DNA from: Girardinichthys multiradiatus
Lineage: Eukaryota; Chordata; Actinopteri; Cyprinodontiformes; Goodeidae
Direction: 5' to 3'
DNA length: 64,000 nucleotides
NCBI RefSeq assembly: GCF_021462225.1
Contig: NC_061811.1
Coordinates: forward strand, 5,915,663-5,979,662
A program made the position numbers and the translations under genes. Positions 46,166 through 56,775 of the stretch are shown one piece after another (positions within the stretch are counted from its first letter, which is position 1; each line of letters opens with the position of its first letter). Below the pieces are notes generated by a model that worked only from the letters and a program-made list of their open reading frames with translations, was not told where the DNA came from and ran no database searches.

Positions 46166-47882
46166 AAAACATCCTTGAGCTGAACATGGCAACAGGAGCT
46201 CATTATGGAGGCTCTGGTGTTTGTCTTAGGTCCTTCCAAATACAAATAGCCTTTTTGTTTTTATTTTAGGGGTTTGAGAGAGCAAAGACAAGATTTTATT
46301 CAGCAAGACACAAGACAGGAGGATATCTGAGTTAATGGTCTCCTTGCTCACTGGATCTCAACTATTCTAACCGATTTTCTGACAGAAATTAGTCCTGAAG
46401 CTTTAAATAGACATAACGTAATCCATACTTGAATTAAATGTGTAAATACATACAGTGGTTAATTTTAAACCATGACTGGAATAAAGAAACGTCCTCTGGT
46501 CAGACATTTTAGGAGGTCTTCTGACCAATCAATCAGCCACTGTTTACCAGTTTCCCTCATATCAGTTCTGGCTGGTAATTGTCAGGCCAAACCACGAAAA
46601 ATCAAATGAAAGAAATGCACCAAAACTAAAAACTTAAGCTTTTTTTTGGGTCTGTGAACACATAAAAACACAGCATTTTCTTTGGTCCAATTTGTTTTGG
46701 AATATTTTATGATCTCAGAGTAACCAAAGAAGCACTTTTACACCATTTGATCAGTTTCAATAAGGAAAGCAGACACATTTTTAGGACTACGCTTAATCTT
46801 TGTAAGTTAAGACAGATATTTCTACTAAATGACCTAAATCTGATAGTTCGCTAAACGACTTTAATCAGACTGAATTGAATTCATTGGACTGAAAATGAAC
46901 ATGGACTGAAGATAACCGACAGAACCTATGTTTGACTAAGACCTGTTTGCTTTGCGTATTAAGCGCTCTGTGATGACTTTCGGTTGGCTTTTATGGAGCA
47001 AAATTAATTGAAATTCATTAACTATATATAATGCTACAGCTGTGCAAGAACATTGACAAAAATCCATATTAACTGTATTGCTGTACAAATCATTAGATGT
47101 ATGTAATGATTCTTAAAGAACCTTTAGCAGAGTTTAAAAGCATAAAATAGTCTCACCTACTGTAAGCTAAATATTTAGATGTAGAAATCATAAATTCAAG
47201 GCCTCTTCAGACCACATGATTTACATGAAAAATGACTCGGTCCCTGTTGTGTGCTCCATGGCATTTAAATGGCTGCTGGTTGTTCCCAGCAAAGACCTGT
47301 GTGTGCTGCTAGGCAGCGAGGAAAAGGCCACCGGGTAATGATTAAAGCAATGCAGGCAAATGCAATACTGACATCAAAATACACTTCAACACACTTACTT
47401 ACTGCACTAAAGCTTAGCTACAAATTCAAAAGAAATTTATAGAGCATAATATTCTTTTAAACCACAGGCACCGTGTGGCACGGTTATTTATCCATGAAGG
47501 ACCCATCCAGGAATATTAGACCCCTGCCAGTGTTTTAAACAGTTACACACTTCTGAACAAAATCCTAAAACTGGAGAAACAATTGGAAGGATTTGTATTT
47601 CACCCTGCGGGATTGTAAACAGGTTGTAAGTAGAGTTTTCAAATTAAAAAAGAAGCAACAGGAGCAAGAGATAAAACAAAGGCTATGGGCAAATTATTGA
47701 AAACTACATTTAAATTAATGCAGACTGTTTATCTATAAGATTTATGACCGTAGCCCTAAGATCCCTAAAACACAACTAAAAGAGTAAACCAAAAAGACTC
47801 TGTAGGGAGCAGCCTCACTGTTCTGGATGATCACTTTAAACACGGTTTTGAAAATGCTTGATGCAAGTGTTTTCTTTAGGCT
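46166..47882. other. Mostly unrecognised; candidate conserved segment 47210-47340
   Basis: No gene or named repeat is visible. 47210-47340 has balanced composition, contains 'ccgggtaatgattaaagc', and could be a conserved element. 46860-47010 may be a very old copy of the dispersed 'tatatagc' repeat in reverse. Confidence 0.4.
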
Positions 47883-47887
47883 GGTGG

Positions 47888-48591
47888 TGTCAGGACGTGA
47901 CATTTTGGACTTTGTGTTTTGTTTTGTTTACTGATTATCATATTTCTCCAGCCCCTCTGGTTAGGTTGTGTTTACTTATTGTTTACATTTTGTTTGTGTA
48001 CATCCTAGTCCTTGTGTTCTCTGCTTCCCTTCCTGTCTGTTCAGTCTGTGTGGTGTCAGGTTTCATTACTCTGTAATCTGGTTTGCTTTATGGGTTCCTT
48101 GTTCGTTCTTAGGTTTGGTGTTTCTTATGTTCCCTTCAGTTTCTCAGTTTCCTTCAGTTCATGTTTATCCCTGATTCTTATGCTTTATTTTTATCTTTGT
48201 TTATAGTTTTGTTTGAGGTCTGCTCGGTGTCTTGTTAATTACTTGTATTAGGTTAACCTGTTCCCTCTGCCTTCCTGCCTCCTTGCCTCACCTGTCCTTA
48301 GTTCCTTTGATTACCTGCCTTTGTTTTCTCTCTGCATATTAGTTGGTGTGTTTCATTATGTTTTTGTGGGTTCCTTGCGTTACAACTCGACCCTTTATCC
48401 TCGTCCCTGCCTTGAGTCTCCATGTTCCTGCAGTGTCTGCAATATAAGTGTTTGGATCTCGACCCTATTCAGTACCTGCAGTATTTTTGTTACGTTTTGA
48501 CTTTTTTGATTAAAGCTGAGACTGCCTTTTTGAAATGCTGCTTCCAAGCTCTTGTCTGCGCTTCGGTCCACTCCAAAACCCCATTGTGACA
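47888..48591 (+). mobile_element. Solo LTR (704 bp) with 5-bp target duplication
   Basis: It starts TGTCA and ends TGACA, perfect inverted LTR ends. It is flanked by GGTGG on both sides (47883-47887 and 48592-48596), an exact 5-bp target duplication. A TATA-like 'gcaatataag' lies near 48438 and ATTAAA near 48509, a fitting poly(A) signal. The sequence is pyrimidine-rich, like fish Ty3/Gypsy LTRs. No internal coding region is present, so the element was probably lost by recombination between its LTRs. Confidence 0.9.
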
Positions 48592-48694
48592 GGTGGCAAC
48601 ATTACTCCATGTGGTGAAAATGGCTTTACGAAGAGCATCTACAATCTGGAACCAATGTCCAAGTTTGTAAACCTCCATTACCATTTACCACCAA

Positions 48695-48925
48695 TTGTTT
48701 TCAAAAACCCACAGTCCAAAGACATGCCTGTTAATTGGTAACTCTAATTTGCCCTTAGGTGTATGAATGAGTGTGTGCATGGTTGTTTGTGTGTTGCCCT
48801 GCGATGGACTGGTGACCTTTCCAGGGTGAACCCCGCCTCTCGCCCATAGACTGCTGGAGATAGGCACCAGCTCCCCCGTGACCCACTATGGAATAAGCGG
48901 TAGAAAATAACTGACTGACTGTTTT
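48695..48925 (+). mobile_element. 5'-truncated tRNA-headed SINE
   Basis: 'acccacagtccaaagacatg' through 'cctgcgatggactggtgacc' to 'gcggtagaaaataactgac' matches the body and tail of the SINE at 8299-8662. The head with the A and B boxes is missing, as expected of 5' truncation during retrotransposition. Confidence 0.88.
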
Positions 48926-48959
48926 CAAAAATACTTAAATAGTGGAAACAAGGAAACAA

Positions 48960-49360
48960 GGACGTTACTCCCCTGGAAAAGGTCCTTTGGAAGATAGAAA
49001 TTGCAAACTGCAGTGCCTGAAGACCCAGTCATCACAGAAGAGGACTTTCAGAAAAAACGAATGCCCGCTGAACATTTTCACATAGCCAGCCACAATTTGA
49101 TGCCCCTGCACAGCCTAAAGCTCCTTTGTTCTGTTGAGAGAAAAGGGTCCCAGATCATGATGGAGCCTCCTCCACTGTGCTGTGCAGCAAAAAAATATCC
49201 AGTGAAATCTCCTTGTAATGCCATTTACTTTGAAACCATCAGGTCCGTCCAGATAAATTTTTTTTTTCTCATGAGAGAATAAAACATTCTTCCACCTTTC
49301 AATGTCCCGCCTTTGGTCGTTACCTTGCAGTTAAACAAACTTTTTTGTGGCATAAGAGGA
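48960..49360 (-). mobile_element. Tc1-like relic at the left edge of the retrovirus
   Basis: 'gatcatgatggagcctcctc' near 49157 is the reverse of a GG.S(I/V)M block, and 'gagaataaaacattcttcca' near 49275 the reverse of the first Asp block with its flank. No frame remains. It ends where the retroviral LTR begins. Confidence 0.6.
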
Positions 49361-49366
49361 GTTGTG

Positions 49367-49791
49367 ACTTCTGCCCAGTGATAACAAGATATTTCTGTAT
49401 GTAAGACTTACTTTTGCCCAGTGACAACAGATATTTTTATATTTCTACATATGTAAATAAACCTCAAAAGTAGAAAAACAGGAAGTGTCGAAAAGTCAGC
49501 TGAATGGGTGTCAGACGGCTCCAGATATGAAATCAGACAGTCGATTAAAATTTATGTTTTTTCATGTACAAGTATACGCCTGGCTTTTGAATAAAGACTG
49601 CTGTTCTTGGGGAAGTAATCAGAAGTTTTGGAAGTTTCAGAAGGATTCGGACGATCTTCTCCCTGTATAGGCATCTAAAGACTGCAGTCTCCGTGTTTCT
49701 TTTATTACTTTGTTTTTTATTAATAACAGTATAGGAGGTCTTAGCTTTACCAAACAAACGAGCATGCAGGAGTTTAGGGATAACTCCAACA
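49367..49791 (+). repeat. Left LTR of the retrovirus (5'-truncated, 425 bp)
   Basis: It aligns without gaps to 55526-55950 with 10 mismatches by my hand count (about 2.4%). A 43-bp period repeat ('acttctgcccagtga' and again 43 bp later) sits in U3, enhancer-like. AATAAA is at 49590-49595. The first 138 bp of the LTR are absent and replaced by Tc1 sequence. Confidence 0.93.
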
Positions 49792-49795
49792 TTTT

Positions 49796-49816
49796 TGGTG
49801 ATCCCGACGTGATTTG
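49796..49816 (+). promoter_or_regulatory. Primer binding site for tRNA-Trp
   Basis: TGGTGATCCCGACGTGATTT and the next base match the complement of the 3' end of eukaryotic tRNA-Trp, as I remember it, at 20 of 21 positions. It lies 4 nt after the LTR. It would prime minus-strand DNA synthesis. Confidence 0.8.
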
Positions 49817-49892
49817 GGAAAAGCGACGACTTTCGGCTAAATCAGAACTTCACCAAAAGACTCTGACACCGGGGTACCCCCGCACTTCTTAC

Positions 49893-49901
49893 GAGGTAAG
49901 C
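49893..49901 (+). promoter_or_regulatory. Candidate leader splice donor
   Basis: GAG|GTAAG is close to the ideal 5' splice site, about 100 nt after the LTR, where retroviruses place the donor for subgenomic RNA. A possible acceptor (pyrimidine run, then 'tttacag') lies near 55165-55180. Confidence 0.5.
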
Positions 49902-50035
49902 AGAAACCTGTTTAAACGAACACTGCACTTTTGGCATTGTCGATAGGCCTAAATTCTTGGTGTCAGATGTCTGAGTAAGTGAAATGTTCTGCTAAATTTA
50001 ACACGTGTAAAGTAATGCATTATGGTACTGTAAAA

Positions 50036-50275
50036 GGGTTAGATTCCCGGTGAAATAAGGGTTTGAGTCCCGTAGTTGGAAGATACTACAAATTTTGTTT
50101 CCAGAGTTTGGCAACTCTACATGTTTTCTGACAAGAATTCATGATTTTGCTGGGTTGAAGTCCCTTATAGTGTGGGAAACTATAAAGAACAGAAGGTTAG
50201 AGTCCTTCTGTGGGGTTCAAGTCCCCATAAACCAGTAAAAGAAGGTTTGAGTCCTTAAAATAGGGTTAAAGTCCC
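50036..50275 (+). repeat. Cluster of seven tRNA B-box-like motifs
   Basis: Variants of GGTT(N)(N)A(G/T)TCC occur at 50036, 50059, 50152, 50193, 50212, 50242 and 50262: GGGTTTGAGTCCC, GGGTTGAAGTCCC, GGGTTCAAGTCCCC and similar. They resemble the T-arm / RNA polymerase III B box (GGTTCGANTCC), several at one or two mismatches. No complete tRNA fold surrounds them. Function unknown. Confidence 0.7.
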
Positions 50276-53200
50276 TAGGTTGTGCATTGTATTCTGGAGT
50301 CAGAAAGCTAAGACCAGGCAAAAAACACAAAGGTTTGAATGCTGTGTTTTATTTGAGTTCTGTCTCAATAAAACCAGATTACAGATGTGGTAAAACTTAA
50401 AAACACATAGTCAAAAGTCCCGTGAAGCTATGAGCAGGCTGTGAGCCTGTGAGATCAGTAACAGTCAGAGTGTGAGTGTGAGTTATAAATAACATTTGTA
50501 ACAAGACCAGCATGATAACCTATGAGCTGAATCGGATAATTCAGCAAGACTAGTTGGAAACTGGAGTGCATTTAGTGCACTCCAGTAATAGATAGAAGTT
50601 GCATAAAACATAAACACATTTTCCTTGGTAAAACAAACCTTTAAAATGAGAATGGAAAAAATTGGGTTATTTTTGAAGGTAAGAAAGATTCTGATTGGAC
50701 GGTGGTACCACACAAAAATTAAATTAGTCTCATGTTTCCTAAAAGACTCTGCATAGAAAAGGCCTTCAGAACCGTGGAGTTATTTTCCACCACAGTACCA
50801 AATTTTTTTAGCATGCTTTTTCTTTATTTTAAAACAGATCTGTGTTTTTGTTTGTTTTTGGCTTTTTAGTATAATGTTTGTCTGAAGCTTCTCATGAACT
50901 GTGTTAGGAGCAAATATGATCTGAGGTAAATTAGGAGCTGTGAACTAGTGTTTTTTAAATCTGATTATTGTCTAAGCAGAAATAATACACCAACAGGTCT
51001 GGGGATATTCAGCCAATCCTTCAAGAGAGCTAACACCATTGTTCAATGCAGTAGTACTCAACCTGTGGTTCCTGGACTCCTGAAGCCCGCAAGCCATAGA
51101 TTTTGGGTCCATAAAATTATAATATTTAATTAAAGGTAGACCGATTACCTATTAAAATAGATCTAAGCCAATGATGAGTTCCAGTCATTTGGTGGCTTTG
51201 AAATGCAATAATACTCAAAATTTCTACTCTGGGGACACAGATTGGGGTTGAAGAGTTTTGTTTTGGAACCAAGGTTAGGATTTTTATAACGGAATAAAGA
51301 TAAGTAAAATCCTTTATTTTAGGAAAAGAAAAAGAAATAAAGGCTCTCTCAACACTAAAGAGGATGGTTGGCTCAAACTCCAGTCTCCTTGTTTGATTTC
51401 TTAGGGTTTAAAGATTAAAAGAATACATAGGAGTACAAAGGTACACAGGGTAGTTTCAGATTACTAAATCATAAAATATTGGAACATTTATCAGCATTTG
51501 GATTATTAAAGAACGGTTCTAGTAATAATTTTCTCCCCAACTTTCAAAATTTAAATAGCCAAATTAAGGAAAATTATGTCTTCCCTTTGAAACACTATGT
51601 GGAAAAAGTCCAGTTTGGAGTCAAGCTTCTTATCTTAATTTCTGATTAAGTCAAACACTGCAGTTTTTGTTTTGTTTGGGTATAACATGAAAATGTCAAC
51701 GCCGGCTTAAAATACTTCTTTGTATTTAACCTGAGCAGAGAAATTCTTGAATGCAGCTGCGATCAAATTGGGCCAAACAAAAAGAGAACTATAACAATAA
51801 CTCTTGGGGTTGTAGTTATTATTATTACAGAGTTACGGTACAAAGAATTGGCAAAAGGTTTCAGCATCAGTGAATTTGGATTCATTTAAGAGAAAACTGT
51901 TGCTGTGCTTCTAAATACTTTGAGATCTTTTTCGACTATGTGCACTCATCTTAAAAAAGGATCCTGAAGATTGTCATAACAAAATTAATCAATTATAGCA
52001 TTAAAAGATATGGCTGAGAAAACATATTCTGAAAAGAGATTGTTAAAAATTTCTTTGAATTCTTGAAGTTTCAAATTTGGCCATTTGTCTGTCTTTGATG
52101 TTTTTTTGTTTGTTTTGTTGGCATGAATTTTTGTTTATATGTTGCATGACACAATAATTCCATATTTGGCTCAGATTGTGTGCATTCTTGATTTTTCCTC
52201 TTTGAGAGAAGTTAAATTTCAACTCTGTGAAACGACCTTGGCAAAGAGATGCAGCTGCCTGAAAACAAAGATAACACTTCTGCAAACAGCAGAAGCCTGT
52301 CTCTGCTGAGAGATGAAGATTGTAACTCTACCCTGCATGTCTCAAACTCAAGGTCCGCGGGCCAAAACCGGCCCCCAGAAGTTTAGTGATTCTCTAGAAG
52401 TTGAGCCTTTTGATATGGTGATTGTGTGCTTGAATGTTATTTTGTCAATCAATAAGCAGTTTTGTCTACATTCTGCCACAATCTACCTTTTGAAAATGTT
52501 TTGAATCTTGCTCTTTATGTAAAAAAAAAAAGAAAAATTGGCTAAAGTCTGCAGACAAAAAATGAACCTGGATTGAAGCTCTAACTATGTTTATTTAATC
52601 TGAGATCCTCTCCAAATGCAACAGTATATGTCAGTCTACATGAGATACTAACAACTTCACCTACTGGTATAATATAAAGATCTGATTGAATATGTTAAAC
52701 AAACAATGATGAAAGTTTTTCAACAGGTGATGTTCATCCAGGAAGAAGACAGTGTTCCTAGGAAATGCAGCTCATTCATTAACAATCAATTTTTCTCCTA
52801 TAGGTGGAAGTTTTGCTGACTAATCATAGGCTGGATCTATGAAACATTATGAGCACAGAACAAATGACCAAGGTTCTGACTGACTTATGAACCTCACTGA
52901 CCTGACAATGATAACATGACACCCAACAGATAACACCTTTAAGGTGGATCCCACTAAGACCACCTTATTGATTCTTGGTGAATAAAAAAAAAAGAATTGA
53001 AGCGTTCAAAACAGACCTGGTGGAAACAAAAGGGGTTATGAGGAAACAATGTGCATTTTAAGAATAATAGAAGTCAAATTATGTTCAAATTTTTGCAAAT
53101 AAAATTACTCTGACAGAGAAATAAGTAAGTATTGTGTGAATGTGTATGAATGGGAATAACTGATTTCATTGTAATACATCTTTGAGGGACTTTAAAAGCG

Positions 53201-54189
53201 CTAATAAAGGTCTGATGTTCTGATGATCTTTGCCAAATTTATATCTTAATAAGGTTTCCAGAATCTTTTCCAAAAAATCATATAAAGATAGCAAAGGTTC
53301 TACCTGTATTAAAAATACTGATAACCATAAGAAAGTTTATAAACCCGTCTTCAATTTTTCTACCTGTATTAAAAATACTGATAACCATAAGAAAGTTTAT
53401 AGACCCGTCTTCAATTTTTCACAATTCTTTTACAAACAGGTTATTTAAACTTTCATGTGGCCAAATGTCTGTGTTTGACTTTCTGTTTTTGTAAAATAAA
53501 TGTCTGTTTCATGTTATGTAAAAATTAGAGTCCTCAACAGCATCATAATAATATTAGGTCAGTTCTCTATAGTAAAACAAAAAGATTTTAACAGACGTTT
53601 AGACTTTTTCCAGTCAGGTTCAAAATGATTGAATTAGACTCAAACTTAACACAAGATGAAATAAACCTTAACAGAATTACTGGACTGGACTGAAATAGAG
53701 AAAACTTGAGTTAATTGAAACAAACGTTAGTTACTTGAACTAAATACAAAGCTGACTGAAACTGTATGTTGTATCTATAAAACTGGGTAAGACAAACTAA
53801 TTATAAAATATAATATGCCCTTCATTTTTTATGTTCATCACTGAGTGAGTTTTTTATTTTTTAATAAGAACTAGACCAAGCACTATTTAAATTAATAGCA
53901 GCTACCAAAAATAGTGATCTCATTTTTAAATGTAATAAGGACTTACTTTATAAAAAAATAAAATAAAGTCCCCAATAAAATAAAATCCACAGATGGGTGG
54001 ACACCCGTCTTATAGCCCATACTGACACCCCTGAGGAGGACCAAGGCAGCGTGGGCACAGCAGATCCCATGTTGCCTGAACACAGCAACCTCCTAAACCA
54101 CAGCTCTCCTTTTTGGCATGTGGACAAATGCTTCAGCATGAACAATATTTTTACAGCCAGTTGCAGAGGCATATGCTGACATCTACTGG
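50276..54189. other. Internal region of the retrovirus without recognisable genes
   Basis: AT-rich, with no gag or reverse transcriptase motifs in any frame. Scraps at 51050-51140 ('tactcaacctgtggttcctg') and 52330-52420 ('tctcaaactcaaggtccgcg') resemble termini of hAT-like elements. Most of it could be captured or very decayed sequence. Confidence 0.5.
53298..53417. repeat. 60-bp tandem duplication
   Basis: Two head-to-tail 60-bp units (53298-53357 and 53358-53417) differ at one base (53342/53402). Being a multiple of three, the duplication keeps a 72-residue frame open, but nothing suggests that frame is used. Confidence 0.97.
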
Positions 54190-54905
54190 GGACTGTTGAC
54201 CGAACCTCCAAGCAGCATCTTCTCAGTGTATCAGCTGTGGAAACCCTGGATTCAAAGTCTCTGCCCCTACACCTCTCCGCCTGACCCGCCCCATGTCACT
54301 CTGTTCTATGACCGTTGTCACACAGAATGGTACCAGATTTGTTTAATGAAACAGTAGAAGGTAGGACATGGTTTATTTCATCCAAAAATATTTATGTGGC
54401 TCTTGAGGGTGTGGCTACAACAGTTGATTTAACACCTGACCAAGCAGAATAATATTTACTGTCAGATGAAGCTGTTCCTCATGTTTCTCTTTCTTTGCAT
54501 CCTGAGCATCAAGCTAAGGAATTGGGAGGAGTGGTAAAGCGCTCTCTGGCAGCTGGGGACTGGCAGGACACCTCAGTCACCAACTTAAGTTTGGTTACAG
54601 AGTTCTCAAAACAGGTTCCAGAGAAACTAACTGAGGGACCCCACCCAACCACGTCCGAAGCTGAGTGGATCCTGCTGAAGGTGATCCAAAGGAAGTGGTC
54701 AGAACCCAGGTGGACCGGTTCATTCCAGGTCACAGAAAGAACTTCACATGCGGTGAGACTCAAGGGTAAAGGAGACACCTGGTACCACTGGAGTCAGTGT
54801 ACAGCGACAGACGCTCCGCAGAGATCCCTCGCTGAGGTCCAGGAAAACATGAGAGAGAACACGACAACAGAAGAGCCACCTTCTCACCCTACAGAAGGAG
54901 CAGAA
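54190..54905 (+). pseudogene. Retroviral pol remnant (C-terminal part)
   Basis: The open part 54495-54908 (137 residues) carries WILLKVIQRKWSEPRWTGSF and LKGKGDTWYHWSQC. These resemble the C-terminal integrase domain of gamma/epsilon-like retroviruses, with its PRW..P/F and W.H.S pattern. Upstream, in-frame sequence continues back to about 54408 but is crossed by a stop, and 54190-54340 is further pol-like sequence in other frames. The catalytic core is not found. A host gene is unlikely given the LTR context. Confidence 0.7.
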
Positions 54906-55373
54906 TAATCCCCTAGGGGTGAGGAGAAGTCATCATACCCATAGGTTAGTCTACACCTTGGGTTCAACAATCTGCAAAAGTATTCATACCCACATAGGGG
55001 CAGAATAATCCCCTGGTATGAATCCCAGGCTCCAGGTCAGTCTACACCTGTGAGTTGAAGACAGGACAGCATACAGCAGAAGAGGCGGTAGTGATTGAGC
55101 TTCCCTCTCACATGGTGGTTGTAGCTGCTCTCCCACCCAGAACAGAACTGAACTAAAAAACTTTATATTTTTCTATTTACAGGATTTGTTCGCTCATTGT
55201 ATATTCCAGGACTTGTAGTAAGTATTTTGATGAAAGTATGAGCCAAAAGGCAAAAACCCTACCCCATAGGGGTTGGATTTTGGTAGGTTCATGCATTATT
55301 TCCTTTTTTATTATTACATTGATTTTAAAAATAACCTGTGGGGCATTTTAGGGTGAAGTCATTATTAATACTT
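54906..55373. other. Retroviral 3' internal region, no envelope
   Basis: Two similar units contain 'cagaataatcccct' (54900 and 55002), a small internal duplication. There is no signal peptide, fusion peptide or other envelope feature. Confidence 0.5.
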
Positions 55374-55387
55374 CAAAAGGGGGAAAT
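55374..55387 (+). promoter_or_regulatory. Polypurine tract
   Basis: 'caaaagggggaaat' directly precedes the TG of the right LTR. It would prime plus-strand synthesis. The form is close to that of gammaretrovirus-like elements. Confidence 0.88.
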
Positions 55388-55950
55388 TGCTGGAAAATAT
55401 TCCTGCTATGCTTATAGGATTGGTATGGCTATGCTTAAGTATGTTTAATAATGTGTGAAATAAAATGTATTGTGTAATTTAGAGGAGATCTGCTAACAGG
55501 CTCCTGTGTGTGTTAGACTTAGATAACTTCTGCCCAGTGATAACAAAATATTTCTATATGTAAGACTTACTTCTGCCCAGTGACAACAGATATTTTTATA
55601 TTTCTACATATGTAAATAAAGGTCAAAAGTAGAAAAACAGGAAGTGTCGAAAAGTCAGCTGAATGGGTGTCAGACAGCTCCAGATATGAAATCAGACAGT
55701 CGATTAAAATTTATGTTTTTTCATGTACAAGTATACGCCTGGCTTTTGAATAAAGACTGCTGTTCTTGGGGAAGTAATCAGAAGTTTCGGAAGTTTCAGA
55801 AGGATTCGGACGATCTTCTCCCTGTACAGCCATCTAAAGACTGCAGTCTCTGTGTTTCTTTTATTACTTTGTTTTTTATTAATAACAGTATAGGAGGTCT
55901 TAGCTTTACCAAACAAACGAGCATGCAGGAGTTTAGGGATAACTCCAACA
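55388..55950 (+). repeat. Right LTR of the retrovirus (563 bp)
   Basis: Full length, from TGCTGG to CCAACA. It holds the 43-bp period repeat starting at 55526 and 55569, a TATA-like AT-rich stretch near 55590-55605, and AATAAA at 55749-55754. An open frame starting in the LTR at 55644 runs into the flanking L2; this is a chance fusion. Confidence 0.93.
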
Positions 55951-56775
55951 CCCGCCTTGACCAACTAACCCTCATCTTCCCTTATATCTATAACAAGACT
56001 CTGGAGCTGTGTGAGTTTCCCTCCGCTTTAAATGCTCCACCATCATCCTAAACCCCAAGAAACACACCATCCAGGGATTAAATGACTACAGGCCTGTTGC
56101 TCTGACGTCTGTTGTCATGAAATCCTTTAAGCATCTAATGCTGAAACATCTGAAGGACATCACAGGCCCCCTGCTGGACCCCCTGCACAATTGCCTGCAG
56201 TTTGCTTACCGGGCAAACAGGTCGGCAGAGGATGCAATCAACATGGGTCTACGCTTTATCCTGCACCACGTCGAATCACCAATGAATCACCAGCTTCCTG
56301 ACTGACTGGCAGCTGCAGGTAAGGCTGGGAAGCATCTTCTTCTGCTCAAGAACCATCAACACCGACACTACCCAGGGCTGTCTTCTCTCCCCACTCCTCT
56401 TCTTCCTGTACATAAACAACTGCACCTCATCGGACCCGTCTGTGAAACTCCTAAACTCCTAAACTTTGTAGATGACGCCACTGTCAATGGTCTGATAAAG
56501 GACAATGACAAGGCGGCATACAGACAGGAGATAGATAGGCTGGTCCACTGGTGTGGTCAAAACCACCTAGAGCTAAACCCACTGAAGACAGTCGAGATGA
56601 CAATGGACTTCTGGAGAAACCCCCCGCCACTGCCTTCCCTCACCATCCTCAACAACACTATCGATTGTAAATCACGTCCGGTGCCAAGGAACCCGCCTTT
56701 CACGGGACCTGAGATGTCCTCACCTCACCTTGTGTGCACACACACAAGCTTGGCCATTAAAGATTGATTCTGAGT
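55951..56775 (+). mobile_element. L2-type LINE fragment, right flank of the retrovirus
   Basis: Starts with 'cccgccttgaccaac' in the RT N-terminal region and runs through [35 protein letters not shown], a decayed FADD region ('tttgtagatgacgcc', F-V-D-D) and TILNNT, to the tail 'ttggccattaaagattgatt'. A segment around 56285 is deleted and frames are broken. A duplicated 'aaactcct' near 56445 adds a frameshift. Confidence 0.85.

Larger units (their letters stand above)
49367..55950 (+). mobile_element. Endogenous retrovirus, internally degenerate
   Basis: Two LTRs in direct orientation enclose about 5.6 kb. Retroviral cis elements are well preserved: a tRNA-Trp primer site right after the left LTR, a leader splice donor, and a polypurine tract right before the right LTR. 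Inside, only a short remnant of pol is recognisable near 54190-54905. I find no gag, protease, reverse transcriptase or envelope. The left LTR lacks its first ~138 bp, so no target duplication can be checked. The right LTR abuts an L2 LINE, the likely target. The element cannot make its own proteins. Confidence 0.85.

Noticed and set aside
54495..54908. Host gene with a DNA-binding domain
   Set aside because: The motif resembles a retroviral integrase end and lies between matched LTRs.
55644..56051. 135-residue frame as a retroviral or host protein
   Set aside because: It starts inside the LTR and ends in the flanking L2, and a shorter version sits in the other LTR. It is a chance open frame in U3/R sequence plus flank.
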